64,000 nucleotides of DNA from Nocardia terrae (GTDB lineage Bacteria > Actinomycetota > Actinomycetes > Mycobacteriales > Mycobacteriaceae): positions 744,001 to 808,000 of the forward strand of contig NZ_WRPP01000001.1 of assembly GCF_009760405.1 (NCBI RefSeq), in the 5' to 3' direction. Within the stretch, counting starts at the first letter, position 1. Every line of letters begins with the position of its first letter. A model generated the notes under the pieces. It was not told where the DNA came from and searched no databases. It saw only the letters and a list, made by a program, of their open reading frames with translations. The translations under genes and the position numbers were made by a program. This document shows, in pieces, positions 52,322 to 61,234 of the stretch.

Positions 52322-53221
52322 ATGAAGCTATCAACGGGCAACTCTGCGTGGGGCCGTTGTTTCATGGCGGTCACCCTGGCCGTCTCCGCCGCCGCGGTGG
52401 TGGTGAACGCGGCCGACGCGGCGGCCGAGGCGAGTGTTTCCAATGTCCGCCTCTACCTGGGCAACTGGGCCGGGTACGTGGTTCGGGGGGATTTCCACGA
52501 GGTCAGCGCCACCTGGGTGCAGCCGGAGGTGGACTGCCGGGATCCCGGCGTGCTGCAGCGCGTGGTGCCCTGGGTGGGGTTGAACGGGGCGCAGGGCCTC
52601 GACGGCACGGTGGCCCTGCCGCTCATGCAGACCGGCGTCGAGTCGCTGTGCGCCAGCGACGCGGCGATGTACGCGGCCCTGCCGGGTCTGCAGGTCGAGA
52701 CGCTCGCCGCGGGCGTGGCCTATGCCGATCCGCGTTTCGCGGGGACGGTCATGAATGCCGGTTCGAAGCTGTCCAACGCCCTCGGCGCGGCCGCGAACGG
52801 GCTCTGCTCGATCGGCGTCTTCGGCGGCTTCTGCCGGCCGGACCAGGAGGTCGACGGCTGGTGGGAGGGCTATCCGGACCCGCCGGTGAGCTACGACGAC
52901 GTGGAGGTGCGTCCCGGCGACACCATGCATTCGGCGGTCAGCTGGGACGGCGGGCGCTACCTCATGACGCTGGAGAACCGCACCGCGAACTGGACCCGCA
53001 CCACGGTCGCCGCCTCGAACGTGCCCGCCAGGACCGCGGAGATCGTGGTCGAGGGACACCTGGACGCGGCCCTGCCGGGTTTCGCGCCGATCACCTTCAC
53101 CGACATCAGCATCGACGGCCGGCCGCTGTCGGACTACGACGCCCAGGTGTACGGCATTCCGGCCACCAATCGATTGCTGGCGCCCGGACCGGTCGACGGG
53201 GCCTCGTTCACGATCCAGTAG
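52322..53221 (+). CDS. secreted G1 (eqolisin-type) glutamic peptidase family protein
   Basis: A 299-residue exported protein. The signal peptide spans about 1-33 (core FMAVTLAVSAAAVVV, then AADAAAEA). The mature domain follows the G1 fold: NWAGYV, the VSATWVQPEV strand, VPWVGLNGA, LMQTG with the candidate catalytic Gln103, WWEGYPDPPV, and AEIVVEG with the candidate catalytic Glu (240 or 244). Eqolisins are acid-active Gln/Glu peptidases best known from fungi; bacterial members are scattered. Extra Cys residues (~77, 111, 161, 170) suggest disulfides. It may be a secreted acid protease. Confidence 0.8.
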   Translation: MKLSTGNSAWGRCFMAVTLAVSAAAVVVNAADAAAEASVSNVRLYLGNWAGYVVRGDFHEVSATWVQPEVDCRDPGVLQRVVPWVGLNGAQGLDGTVALPLMQTGVESLCASDAAMYAALPGLQVETLAAGVAYADPRFAGTVMNAGSKLSNALGAAANGLCSIGVFGGFCRPDQEVDGWWEGYPDPPVSYDDVEVRPGDTMHSAVSWDGGRYLMTLENRTANWTRTTVAASNVPARTAEIVVEGHLDAALPGFAPITFTDISIDGRPLSDYDAQVYGIPATNRLLAPGPVDGASFTIQ

Positions 53222-53255
53222 TTTCGCTGTTCGCGCCGCGACACGCCGGGCGGAG

Positions 53256-53280
53256 CGGGGCCCCTGGAATTGGGGGCCCG
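53256..53280 (+). terminator. GC-rich hairpin after the G1 peptidase gene
   Basis: CGGGGCCCC (53256-53264) pairs with GGGGGCCCG (53272-53280) with one bulge, 35 bases after the stop. No T-run. Confidence 0.4.
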
Positions 53281-53501
53281 GCGCGGCGGGTCGGCAAACC
53301 GGGTGGTCGCTCGAGTCTGTTGTGACTCGTGAGAAGCGTGTTGATCAGCGGTGATGGTGTGTTTGCTGGAAATGAACTGTAGGTCCAAATTGTGATGTGC
53401 GTCGCAGTCGTGTCGAGTTGCGAATCGAGTGTCCAGGTACTTACGGCACCGGAATTTCACCTTTGTGAGTCGCAACATGTCGTGTTGTATGAATCTGTCG
53501 G
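53281..53501. other. non-coding upstream region of nrdH
   Basis: About 220 bases with clearly lower GC than the surroundings and no convincing ORF. TTGTGA (53463-53468) and TTGTAT (53485-53490), 16 bases apart, could be a promoter directly ahead of the NrdR boxes. Confidence 0.35.
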
Positions 53502-53549
53502 CCACTAGGTGTAGTGTCTTGGGAGCTGGAAGGCCACTAGGCGAACACC
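53502..53549 (+). promoter_or_regulatory. pair of NrdR boxes controlling nrdHIE
   Basis: Box 1 (53502-53517) is CCACTAGGTGTAGTGT, containing the perfect inverted repeat CACTA/TAGTG. Box 2 (53534-53549) is CCACTAGGCGAACACC, with a strong left and weak right half. They start 32 bases apart, three helical turns, the usual NrdR spacing. NrdR with bound (d)ATP would repress the operon here. Confidence 0.75.
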
Positions 53550-53671
53550 TCGAAGTTCACCGAGTGAGCTGGGGCTTCGGTTCCGCTTCCAGGGGTTTGC
53601 GCATCAAGTACGTGGATCGTCTTTTAGCCGTGCACTGCATACGGACCGAAGGCCAGGAGAAGGGGATACCA

Positions 53672-53911
53672 ATGACCATCACCGTTTACACCAAGCCCGC
53701 TTGTGTCCAGTGCAACGCCACCTACCGCGCCCTCGACAAGGCCGGTGTCGAGTACAACGTCATCGACATCTCCGAGAGCCCCGAAGCCCGCGATTACGTC
53801 ATGGCCCTGGGCTACCTGCAGGCCCCCGTCGTTGTCGCCGGTGACGACCACTGGTCCGGCTTCCGCCCGGACCGCATCAAGGCTCTGGCCGACGTCGTCG
53901 CCGTCGCCTAG
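53672..53911 (+). CDS. nrdH: glutaredoxin-like protein NrdH
   Basis: NrdH reduces the class Ib ribonucleotide reductase NrdE, taking electrons from thioredoxin reductase. The 79-residue protein has the redox motif CVQC at residues 11-14 ([14 protein letters not shown]) and the NrdH-specific C-terminal [11 protein letters not shown] 53672 is preceded by AGGAGAAGGGG. It is first in nrdH-nrdI-nrdE, behind two NrdR boxes. Confidence 0.96.
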   Translation: MTITVYTKPACVQCNATYRALDKAGVEYNVIDISESPEARDYVMALGYLQAPVVVAGDDHWSGFRPDRIKALADVVAVA

Positions 53912-53978
53912 CGGGCCAGACGCCGCCGGTTCATCCCGGTGGCCTCCTGCAGGTTCGTCCGAATCGAAAGGAGGGAAG

Positions 53979-54449
53979 ATGTCCGAAGATCTGCGTGCGA
54001 CACCGGATCTGGTCTACTTCTCGAGCGCTTCGGAGAACACGCACCGCTTCGTCGAGCGGCTGGGCATCCCCGCCGTTCGCATACCGCTTCATACCGCCGA
54101 CTCGCTTCGCGTCGACAATCCCTACGTGCTGATCGTCCCCACCTACGGGGGAGGTCGGCACGTTTTGGGTGGACAGCGATCCGACAAGGAATTCGTCCCC
54201 CGACAGGTGGCCAAGTTCCTCAACGATCCACACAACCGCGCACTGCTGCGCGGCGTGATCGCGAGTGGCAACACGAACTTCGGCGATACGTTCTGCTATG
54301 CGGGAGAAGTCATCTCACGTAAGGCAGGGGTCCCGTACCTGTATCGCTTCGAACTCATGGGAACTGCCGAGGACGTCGCGCGCGTCCGAGAGGGATTGGA
54401 CTTGTTTTGGCAACGACAACAGCACCGGTCGGAAAGACTGCCCGCGTAG
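53979..54449 (+). CDS. nrdI: flavodoxin-like NrdI, class Ib RNR assembly protein
   Basis: NrdI delivers an oxidant through its FMN to build the dimanganese-tyrosyl radical in NrdF. The 156-residue protein has the FMN loop [25 protein letters not shown] and [17 protein letters not shown], all diagnostic. ATG 53979 has GGAGGG 6-8 bases upstream. Its 3' end overlaps nrdE by 43 bases. The nrdF gene it serves is not in the window. Confidence 0.96.
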   Translation: MSEDLRATPDLVYFSSASENTHRFVERLGIPAVRIPLHTADSLRVDNPYVLIVPTYGGGRHVLGGQRSDKEFVPRQVAKFLNDPHNRALLRGVIASGNTNFGDTFCYAGEVISRKAGVPYLYRFELMGTAEDVARVREGLDLFWQRQQHRSERLPA

Positions 54450-56590
54450 AGCGCCCGGTCAGCGGCGACTCCGCGACCGAGGGCATGGACTACCACGCCC
54501 TCAACGCCATGCTGAACCTGTACGGCCCCAATGGTGAGATCCAGTTCGACAAGGATCGTGAGGCCGCGCACCAGTACTTCCTGCAGCACGTCAACCAGAA
54601 CACGGTGTTCTTCCACAATCTGCGGGAGAAGCTGGACTACCTGGTCAAGGAGAACTACTACGAGGTCGAGGTGCTCGACCAGTACAGCTTCGACTTCACC
54701 AAGAAGCTGTTCAAGCAGGCGTACGCCAAGAAGTTCCGCTTCCCGACCTTCCTCGGCGCGTTCAAGTACTACACGAGCTACACGCTCAAGACCTTCGACG
54801 GCAAGCGCTACCTGGAGCGTTTCGAGGATCGGGTGTGTCTGGTCGCCATGACCCTGGCCGCCGGTGACGAGAAGCTGGCGAGCGAGCTGGTCGACGAGAT
54901 CATGGACGGCCGTTTCCAGCCCGCCACCCCGACCTTCCTCAACTCGGGCAAGAAGCAGCGCGGTGAGCCGGTGTCCTGCTTCCTGCTGCGCATCGAGGAC
55001 AATATGGAGTCCATCGGTCGCTCGATCAACTCCGCCCTGCAGCTGTCCAAGCGCGGCGGCGGTGTGGCCTTGCTGCTCAGCAATATTCGTGAGCACGGCG
55101 CGCCGATCAAGAAGATCGAGAACCAGTCCTCGGGCGTCATCCCGATCATGAAGCTGCTGGAGGACTCGTTCTCCTACGCCAACCAGCTGGGCGCGCGTCA
55201 GGGCGCGGGCGCGGTGTACCTGCACGCGCACCACCCCGACATCTACCGGTTCCTGGACACCAAGCGCGAGAACGCGGACGAGAAGATCCGCATCAAGACG
55301 CTGTCGCTGGGTGTGGTGATCCCCGACATCACCTTCGAGCTGGCGAAGAAGAACGAGGACATGTACCTCTTCTCGCCGTACGACGTCGAGCGCATCTACG
55401 GCCAGCCGTTCGCCGATATCAATGTGACCGAGAAGTACTACGAGATGGTCGACGACAAGCGGATTCGCAAGTCCAAGATCAAGGCTCGCGAGTTCTTCCA
55501 GACCCTCGCCGAGCTGCAGTTCGAGTCGGGCTACCCGTACATCATGTACGAGGACACCGTGAACCGGGCCAACCCGATCGCGGGCAAGATCACCCACTCC
55601 AACCTGTGCTCGGAGATCCTGCAGGTCTCCACCGCCTCGGAGTTCAACGACGACCTGTCCTACGCCAAGGTGGGCAAGGACATCTCGTGCAACCTGGGTT
55701 CGCTCAATATCGCCAAGACGATGGATTCGCCGGATCTGGGCAAGACGGTCGAGACCTCGATCCGCGCCCTGACCGCGGTGTCGGATCAGACCCACATCTA
55801 CTCGGTGCCCTCGATCGAGCAGGGCAACAACGAGTCCCACGCCATCGGCCTGGGCCAGATGAACCTGCACGGCTACCTGGCGCGTGAGCACGTCCACTAC
55901 GGCTCCGAAGAGGGCATCGACTTCACCAACATCTACTTCTACACGATCGCCTACCACGCGATTCGCGCCTCGAATCTGATCGCGCAGGAGCGGGGTTCGT
56001 ACTTCGGCGGCTTCCCCGAGTCGAAGTACGCCTCGGGCGAGTTCTTCGACAAGTACACCGAGCAGGTGTGGGAGCCCAAGACCGAGCGGGTGCGCGAGAT
56101 CTTCGCCGACGCGAACGTCCACATCCCCACCCAGGACGACTGGCGCGAGCTCAAGGCCCTGGTCATGCAGCACGGCATCTACAACCAGAACCTGCAGGCC
56201 GTGCCGCCGACCGGCTCGATCTCCTACATCAACCACTCCACCAGCTCGATTCACCCGATCGCCTCCAAGATCGAGATCCGCAAGGAAGGCAAGATCGGCC
56301 GCGTCTACTACCCGGCCCCCTACCTGACCAACGAGAATCTCGAATACTTCGAGGACGCCTACGACATCGGCTACGAGAAGGTCATCGACACCTACGCCGC
56401 GGCCACCCAGCATGTCGACCAGGGCCTGTCGCTGACCCTGTTCTTCAAGGACAGCGCCACCACCCGCGATGTCAACCGCGCCCAGATCTACGCCTGGCGC
56501 AAGGGCATCAAGACGCTGTACTACATCCGCATCCGCCAGATGGCTTTGGAGGGAACCGAAGTCGAGGGTTGCGTGAGCTGCATGCTGTAA
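54407..56590 (+). CDS. nrdE: class Ib ribonucleoside-diphosphate reductase alpha subunit
   Basis: NrdE reduces ribonucleoside diphosphates to deoxy forms. The 727-residue protein has the family N terminus [19 protein letters not shown], the [20 protein letters not shown] region with the first active-site Cys, NLCSEILQ with the thiyl-radical Cys, and the C-terminal redox pair in EGCVSCML. Mycobacterial homologues also have residues ahead of DYHALN, so the TTG at 54407 is preferred over ATG 54485. This gives a long overlap with nrdI. The allosteric ATP-cone of class Ia is absent, as expected. A perfect terminator follows. Confidence 0.96.
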   Translation: MATTTAPVGKTARVERPVSGDSATEGMDYHALNAMLNLYGPNGEIQFDKDREAAHQYFLQHVNQNTVFFHNLREKLDYLVKENYYEVEVLDQYSFDFTKKLFKQAYAKKFRFPTFLGAFKYYTSYTLKTFDGKRYLERFEDRVCLVAMTLAAGDEKLASELVDEIMDGRFQPATPTFLNSGKKQRGEPVSCFLLRIEDNMESIGRSINSALQLSKRGGGVALLLSNIREHGAPIKKIENQSSGVIPIMKLLEDSFSYANQLGARQGAGAVYLHAHHPDIYRFLDTKRENADEKIRIKTLSLGVVIPDITFELAKKNEDMYLFSPYDVERIYGQPFADINVTEKYYEMVDDKRIRKSKIKAREFFQTLAELQFESGYPYIMYEDTVNRANPIAGKITHSNLCSEILQVSTASEFNDDLSYAKVGKDISCNLGSLNIAKTMDSPDLGKTVETSIRALTAVSDQTHIYSVPSIEQGNNESHAIGLGQMNLHGYLAREHVHYGSEEGIDFTNIYFYTIAYHAIRASNLIAQERGSYFGGFPESKYASGEFFDKYTEQVWEPKTERVREIFADANVHIPTQDDWRELKALVMQHGIYNQNLQAVPPTGSISYINHSTSSIHPIASKIEIRKEGKIGRVYYPAPYLTNENLEYFEDAYDIGYEKVIDTYAAATQHVDQGLSLTLFFKDSATTRDVNRAQIYAWRKGIKTLYYIRIRQMALEGTEVEGCVSCML

Positions 56591-56607
56591 GCGGCAACGC
56601 TTTTCAC

Positions 56608-56640
56608 AGGGGTGCCTCCGGATTTTCCGGAGGCACCCCT
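56608..56640 (+). terminator. terminator of nrdHIE
   Basis: AGGGGTGCCTCCGG (56608-56621) pairs perfectly over 14 bp with 56627-56640 around the loop ATTTT. The truncated beta-lactamase reading frame begins at the next base. Confidence 0.8.
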
Positions 56641-57747
56641 GTTAGCGGTGTCTACGATTTCGCGGTGGACCGCGAGTTCGTGCCGCAAACCGATGCGGCC
56701 GCAACGGATCGCGTCTGGACTCCCTCGGACGCACTGCGGGTCATCGGAGCTCATCCGGACAAGGCGACGCCACCGGACACCGCCACCGACTACACGAACT
56801 CCGGCTACTTCCTGCTGGGACTGGTGCTCGAAAAGGTCACCGGCCGACCGGTGCGCGACGTCATCAATGACCTCGTCCGCGACTATGGGCTGCGGGACAC
56901 CAGCTTCCCGGCCGACGCGACCATGCCCGACCCGCACGCCCGCGGCTACGGCTACGACCACGATGTCCGCACCGACGTCACCACGCGTACACCACCGACG
57001 GTCTGGGGTGCGGCGGGTTCGCTGGTCTCCACGGTGACCGACCTGGCCGCCTACGCCCCGATGCTCGCCGAGGGCCGGTTCCTGAAGTCGGAAACCCTGC
57101 GAGCGCGAACGACTTTCACCGCGGGATCCGCATTCGGCAGCCCGATGGACTATGGGCTCGGGATCATGCGAGAGGGCTCCTGGATCGGCCACGACGGGGG
57201 AGTGCTCGGCTATACGGCGATGACGATGTACCTGCCCGAGCGCAAGGTCAGCCTCGCGGTCGTGTCGAACCAGTACAGCCCGCACTACGTGTCGCTGCTT
57301 CCGCTCAACAGCCAATCACTCTGGATGGGTCTGGCGGCGAAACTCTATCCCGGAACCATCCCCGGTCTGGATGCCTCGGCGACAGCTCCCACTCCCACGC
57401 TCCCCGCACCGGGCGACCTGAACGACCGGCTCCGCGAGGCGTTGAATCCGGCCATCCCACCGGCCGCGAAGCGACTGCGCGTCGAGGGCGACGACAAGGA
57501 CCCGGACCTCATGACCAAGGTGGCCCACGCCTATTCGACCCTCGCCATCTCGGTTACCGTCGACAACGACAACATCATCGGCACCGGAATGTTCGCCACC
57601 ACCTCCACCACCACGCCGCACGGCAACCTGCCGATGCTGGTGCCCTTCACCGCGGTCGACGGCGCGTGGCGACTGAGCCGAGGCTGGGCCTGTCAGCAGA
57701 TCGCCGTCGTCGACGAGCAATCCGCCGCTTGCTCCTCGGCGCAGTGA
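56641..57747 (+). pseudogene. serine hydrolase/class C beta-lactamase family, 5' truncated
   Basis: About 368 codons match the later part of beta-lactamase-fold serine hydrolases: SGVYDF, then DYTNSGYFLLGLVLEKVTG with the catalytic YxN (Tyr-Thr-Asn), VWGAAGSLVSTVTDLAAYA, and HDGGVLGYTAMTMYLP as the third motif. The N-terminal third with the nucleophile SxxK and any signal peptide is gone. The frame upstream of 56641 is nrdE terminator and antisense. A protein could start at an internal GTG (56665) but would lack the nucleophile. A C-terminal extension of ~120 residues after the core is kept. Confidence 0.7.
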
Positions 57748-57764
57748 AAACCGAGAGGGGAGTC

Positions 57765-58763
57765 ATGGACACCGCTGAACGCTACCGGTCCTTCGCCGAG
57801 GCGGAGGTGCGCGGCTACTCGCCGTGTTATGGGCGCTGGGGACTCGGAATCGCCGGAGACGCGGAGCTTCTCGGGCTGATCGACACCTTGCCCGTGAACA
57901 AGCGGCAACCGAATCTGATCTTCGGGGCGGCGAGGTACCTCGGGGTGCGGGTGCTCTGCCCGTTCGAGGAGTTCAAGGATTTCTTGATCAGCAATTGGGC
58001 GCAGGTACGGGATGTCGCCATGACGCGACGGACCCAGACCAATGAGGTGGGACGGACCGCGGCGCTGCTGCCTGTTTTGTCCGGTTACGGCTCGCATCCG
58101 GTGGCACTCATCGAATTCGGTGCTTCCGCCGGGCTGTGCCTGTACCCGGACCGATACAGCTACCGCTACAACGACGAGATCGATGTCGACCCCCGGGACG
58201 GGAGGTCCAGCGTCGTACTGCCCTGTGCCACGAGCGGCAATCCGCCGCTTCCCGCCGAACTGCCGAATGTCGTCTACCGGGCGGGGATCGACCTCAATCC
58301 GCTCGATGTGAGCGACTCGGATGACATGCGCTGGCTGGAGTCGCTGGTTTGGCCGGAGCAGCGAAATCGGTTGGAGCGGTTGCGCAATGCCGCAGCCATC
58401 GCCCGCAAGGACCCACCGCATCTGGTCCAGGGGGATCTCATGACAGGGCTGGCTGAGCTGGTTCGTGCGGCACCGGCCGACATTCCCGTCATAGTGTTCG
58501 GTAGTGCCGTGCTGGTCTATCTTCCCCGGGCCGATCGTCTGGCGTTTCCTGCGATGATGCGTGAAATCGGGTGCGAATGGGTCACCAATGAAGCGCCGGG
58601 GGTGATCGAGTTCGCCCGTCGCACACTGCCTCCCGGGCCGTCCGATGTCCATATGGTTGTCTCGTCAGATGGGGTGCCGGTGGCATACGCACGGCCGCAT
58701 GGGCAGACGCTGGACTGGTTCGGGGCGGACGGGGAGAGCGAAAAGCAAAGAGACAAAAGATAA
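57765..58763 (+). CDS. DUF2332 family protein
   Basis: A 332-residue soluble protein. DUF2332 features are YRSFAEAEVRGYSPCYGRW at the start, LPVNKRQPNLIFGAARYLG, then ALIEFGASAGLCLYPDRY with a Rossmann-like Gly pattern, and VFGSAVLVYLP. The fold suggests a methyltransferase-like domain, but no activity is known. ATG 57765 has GAGAGGGG upstream and lies 18 bases after the beta-lactamase remnant. The last codons (SEKQRDKR) are A-rich and overlap the left end of a small inverted-repeat element, so the original C terminus may have been altered. Confidence 0.85.
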   Translation: MDTAERYRSFAEAEVRGYSPCYGRWGLGIAGDAELLGLIDTLPVNKRQPNLIFGAARYLGVRVLCPFEEFKDFLISNWAQVRDVAMTRRTQTNEVGRTAALLPVLSGYGSHPVALIEFGASAGLCLYPDRYSYRYNDEIDVDPRDGRSSVVLPCATSGNPPLPAELPNVVYRAGIDLNPLDVSDSDDMRWLESLVWPEQRNRLERLRNAAAIARKDPPHLVQGDLMTGLAELVRAAPADIPVIVFGSAVLVYLPRADRLAFPAMMREIGCEWVTNEAPGVIEFARRTLPPGPSDVHMVVSSDGVPVAYARPHGQTLDWFGADGESEKQRDKR

Positions 58764-58927
58764 AAGACGCCTAGAGGAGGGGGAGGGGCTGGCTGGGTTG
58801 GGGGCCGGGGCTCGGTTCCAGCCTCCTCGAGGCTCGCACCGCGTTGGCCTCCCGGCGCGGATGCCCGAGTGGCCGGGTTACAGCCCCACTCAAAAATTTT
58901 GGGGTTGTTTGTCTTTGGTTTTGTCTC
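58750..58927. repeat. 178-bp element bounded by A/T-rich inverted repeats
   Basis: The left end (58750-58768) reads GAGACAAAA, four bases, AAAGAC. The right end (58911-58927), reverse complemented, reads GAGACAAAA, two bases, AAAGAC. Between them are a G-run-rich segment (58779-58810, five G-tracts of 3-5 bases) and an AT patch (CAAAAATTTTG). The rest of the gap to 59157 holds nothing recognisable. The ends look like terminal inverted repeats of a small non-autonomous element; no target duplication is evident. Confidence 0.45.
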
Positions 58928-59157
58928 GAGAAGGTGATGCGTGCGGTCCGTGGGCCGGGAGGTGAGGTGGCGGCTCCCAACCTGGCGTCAGCCCAAGTTC
59001 GGTAGGGCAGGCGACGCAACCACGCTTCCGGTACATCCGATTGATACGCAATCCTGTTGCCGCACATTTACTCCAGGAAGTCTTCCCCCGGGGTTACCTG
59101 GCCTCATGCCGATGAATCACATGCGGAAGCGCGGCACGGCATCGGCCGTGCCGGGCT

Positions 59158-60621
59158 TCACGCGGCTCGCCATCGAGGGCGGCTGCGTTCGCGGATCTTG
59201 GTGAGCGAGGCGGCCATCAGCTCCCCGGCATGGTGAATCTCGTTCACCTGCGGAGTGCGGGTGGGGTCGATGCTGGTTGGTGCGATCCAGCCGATGCGTC
59301 CGGCGTGTTCGGAATCTGTTGGCATGACCACCGTTTGCCACTTGGTGGGGCCTTCTCCGATCAGGGAGTGGCAGGAATCGCAAGCGAGGGTGAGGTTTTC
59401 GATGTCGGTGGGGCCGCCCTTGGCGAAGTCTGTGACGTGGTGGACCGCGCACAAGGTGGCGGGTGCGTTGCAGCCCGGGCGGGTGCAGCCGCGCTCGGCG
59501 GCGATCAGTGCCATCCGCTGGGCGGAGTTGGCCAGCCGGTGCTTCTTGGTGTGTCCCAGGTGCAGGGGGCGGCCGTGGTGGTCGAAGATCGCCAGGTAGG
59601 GCTTGGCCTGCTGCGCCAATACCAGGGCTTCCTCGAGCGGGACGGTCCCGCCGGTGGCGGTGGTCGCGACTCCGGCGGCGGCTTCGACCTCGGCCAGGCT
59701 CATGGTGATGATGGTGGAAACGGGCAGGCCACGGTGCTGACCGAGGTTGGCCGGGCCCATCTCCGGGCGCAGGAACGCCACCAGGGCATCGTGTTGGCGC
59801 TGCGCGGCCGAGCGGTTGTCGCGACGGGCGGCGGCCTTCAACGTCTCCAGGTCGATTCCCTCTGCGCGCCAGGGGCTTTCGGGGTCCTCGGGGTTGCACA
59901 TGCCCGGCTGGGCCAGGTCGGCGAAGATCGGATCGAGCAGCGCCCGTGCCATCGGGGTGAGCAGTGCCGTCATCGGTGACATGCCGTCCACTCCGGGCTT
60001 GCCGAAGCTCACGCCACGCCGCGCCATCCGGTCGGCCTCGGAGAGCAGTGTGCCGTCGGGGTCGAGGTAGCCCAGGATCCGGTCGCCGATCGTCGGCAGC
60101 TGGTCGGGCGTGAGAGTGGTCGCGGCCACCGCGAGATGGGCTTCGGCGCGAAAACGCTGGACCGGATCGACTTTCGCGGGGATGCGGGCCATGATCTTGC
60201 CGATCGTCCGAGTGTGATCGGACGAGATCAGACCCTGCTCCTGCACCGCGGCCGTCCATGCCAGTTCCGGTTCCAGGATCTGACCGGCCTCCTGACGCGG
60301 CCCGAACCATTCGGCGGCCCCGACCCGTGCGCGGGCCTCGCCATTGCTCAAGCGCAGCGTCTGCTGCAGGTACTTCGCGGTGTGCTGGGCTCGCCAGCCC
60401 GCCTTCTCCGGCAGATTACGGGCCTTGACCTGTCCGACCACGAGGTGGTCGACCGCGGCCATGCGGCGCTTGGCGGTCTCCCACTCCTGCATGGCCGCAA
60501 CGAAATCCTGGTCGGAGAGTGAGTCCAGGCAATCGCCGAGCAGGGTATCGGTGGCCTTCGACATCGCCGCGATCGCCTCGGCAATCGTGACGCTCTCGAA
60601 AGTCTCGCCGCCCCTGGTCAT
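59158..60621 (-). CDS. DUF222 / 13E12-repeat family HNH endonuclease-like protein
   Basis: A 487-residue protein: an all-helical DUF222 domain (~30-330), then an HNH nuclease domain (~385-435) with CTRPGCNAPATLCAVHHVTD and GPTDIENLTLACDSCHSLI, carrying zinc-binding Cys pairs and the catalytic HH. This family, known in mycobacteria as REP13E12, is highly repeated in actinobacterial genomes, can serve as a phage or element attachment site, and is thought to be selfish or defence-linked. ATG 60621 is fixed by its leaderless -10. Both flanks are long non-coding stretches, as expected for an inserted copy. Confidence 0.9.
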   Translation of the reverse strand: MTRGGETFESVTIAEAIAAMSKATDTLLGDCLDSLSDQDFVAAMQEWETAKRRMAAVDHLVVGQVKARNLPEKAGWRAQHTAKYLQQTLRLSNGEARARVGAAEWFGPRQEAGQILEPELAWTAAVQEQGLISSDHTRTIGKIMARIPAKVDPVQRFRAEAHLAVAATTLTPDQLPTIGDRILGYLDPDGTLLSEADRMARRGVSFGKPGVDGMSPMTALLTPMARALLDPIFADLAQPGMCNPEDPESPWRAEGIDLETLKAAARRDNRSAAQRQHDALVAFLRPEMGPANLGQHRGLPVSTIITMSLAEVEAAAGVATTATGGTVPLEEALVLAQQAKPYLAIFDHHGRPLHLGHTKKHRLANSAQRMALIAAERGCTRPGCNAPATLCAVHHVTDFAKGGPTDIENLTLACDSCHSLIGEGPTKWQTVVMPTDSEHAGRIGWIAPTSIDPTRTPQVNEIHHAGELMAASLTKIRERSRPRWRAA

Positions 60622-60627
60622 AGCACT

Positions 60628-60633
60628 ATTCTA
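60628..60633 (-). promoter_or_regulatory. -10 hexamer TAGAAT for the HNH gene (leaderless)
   Basis: On the minus strand TAGAAT ends 6 bases before ATG 60621. Confidence 0.5.
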
Positions 60634-61163
60634 CCGCCGAATACACTCGAAAGGAATCCGAATTGTCCTGTACAGCAACACATCTCGGTCATATAACGGT
60701 GAAATATGCTGGTGTGCGGGTGAATTATGGCAGCACCCTTGGCTCGAGTTGAGCAGAGCTCGCGATGCAGTACTTCACTCTGTCGATCCTTTGTGTGTGA
60801 AGCTGTGCACACACTGATTGTGAGCCCTCACAAAGTGAGTTCCCGATGTTTCAAGACATCGGCTGCGGTGAATGGGCGAGGTAGTTCGGTGCTGTGGCGG
60901 GTCCCACGTGCGGGTCGGCCGTCATTGTGAAGTCTCCAGAAGGTGCTTCGCGCCCTGCCGGTCGGGGTGGGTGCCTGGATAGGCTCGCAGTGGTCGGATA
61001 TCGGATCGAAAAATGCGCGGCCGATGTCATGACCGGAAAACCGCACTGGGACACGCTTTTTGGAGGTGAATTCGGGTCCTCTCCTGCCCCCGCACATCGA
61101 GGACTCTTGTTTTATTCATGTACTGCCGGTGCAGACAGCACTGCACTCCCATCGGATGAAGAC
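60634..61163. other. long intergenic region of lower GC between HNH and esterase genes
   Basis: About 530 bases without a credible gene. GC is clearly below that of the genes for the first 200 bases. CCGATGT (60843-60849) and ACATCGG (60856-60862) form a perfect 7-bp hairpin. Short ORFs here lack coding character. Confidence 0.4.
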
Positions 61164-61200
61164 ACCCGCCGGGCGGAAACCTCGCAGCCGCCCGGTGGGT
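61164..61200 (+). promoter_or_regulatory. hairpin in the leader of the esterase gene
   Basis: ACCCGCCGGGCGG (61164-61176) pairs with CCGCCCGGTGGGT (61188-61200), 12 of 13 pairs, followed by TCTTCGG. It lies 34 bases before TTG 61235, so it may be an attenuator or the end of an upstream transcript. Confidence 0.4.
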
Positions 61201-61234
61201 TCTTCGGATATCACGCCCGGCGTCAGGAGTTACT

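Noticed and set aside
54296..56413. 705-aa open frame on the minus strand
   Set aside because: Antisense to nrdE, Leu/Val/Asp-rich mirror of its codons.
59158..60621. Complete insertion sequence
   Set aside because: The HNH/DUF222 gene lacks transposase motifs and no terminal inverted repeats flank it.
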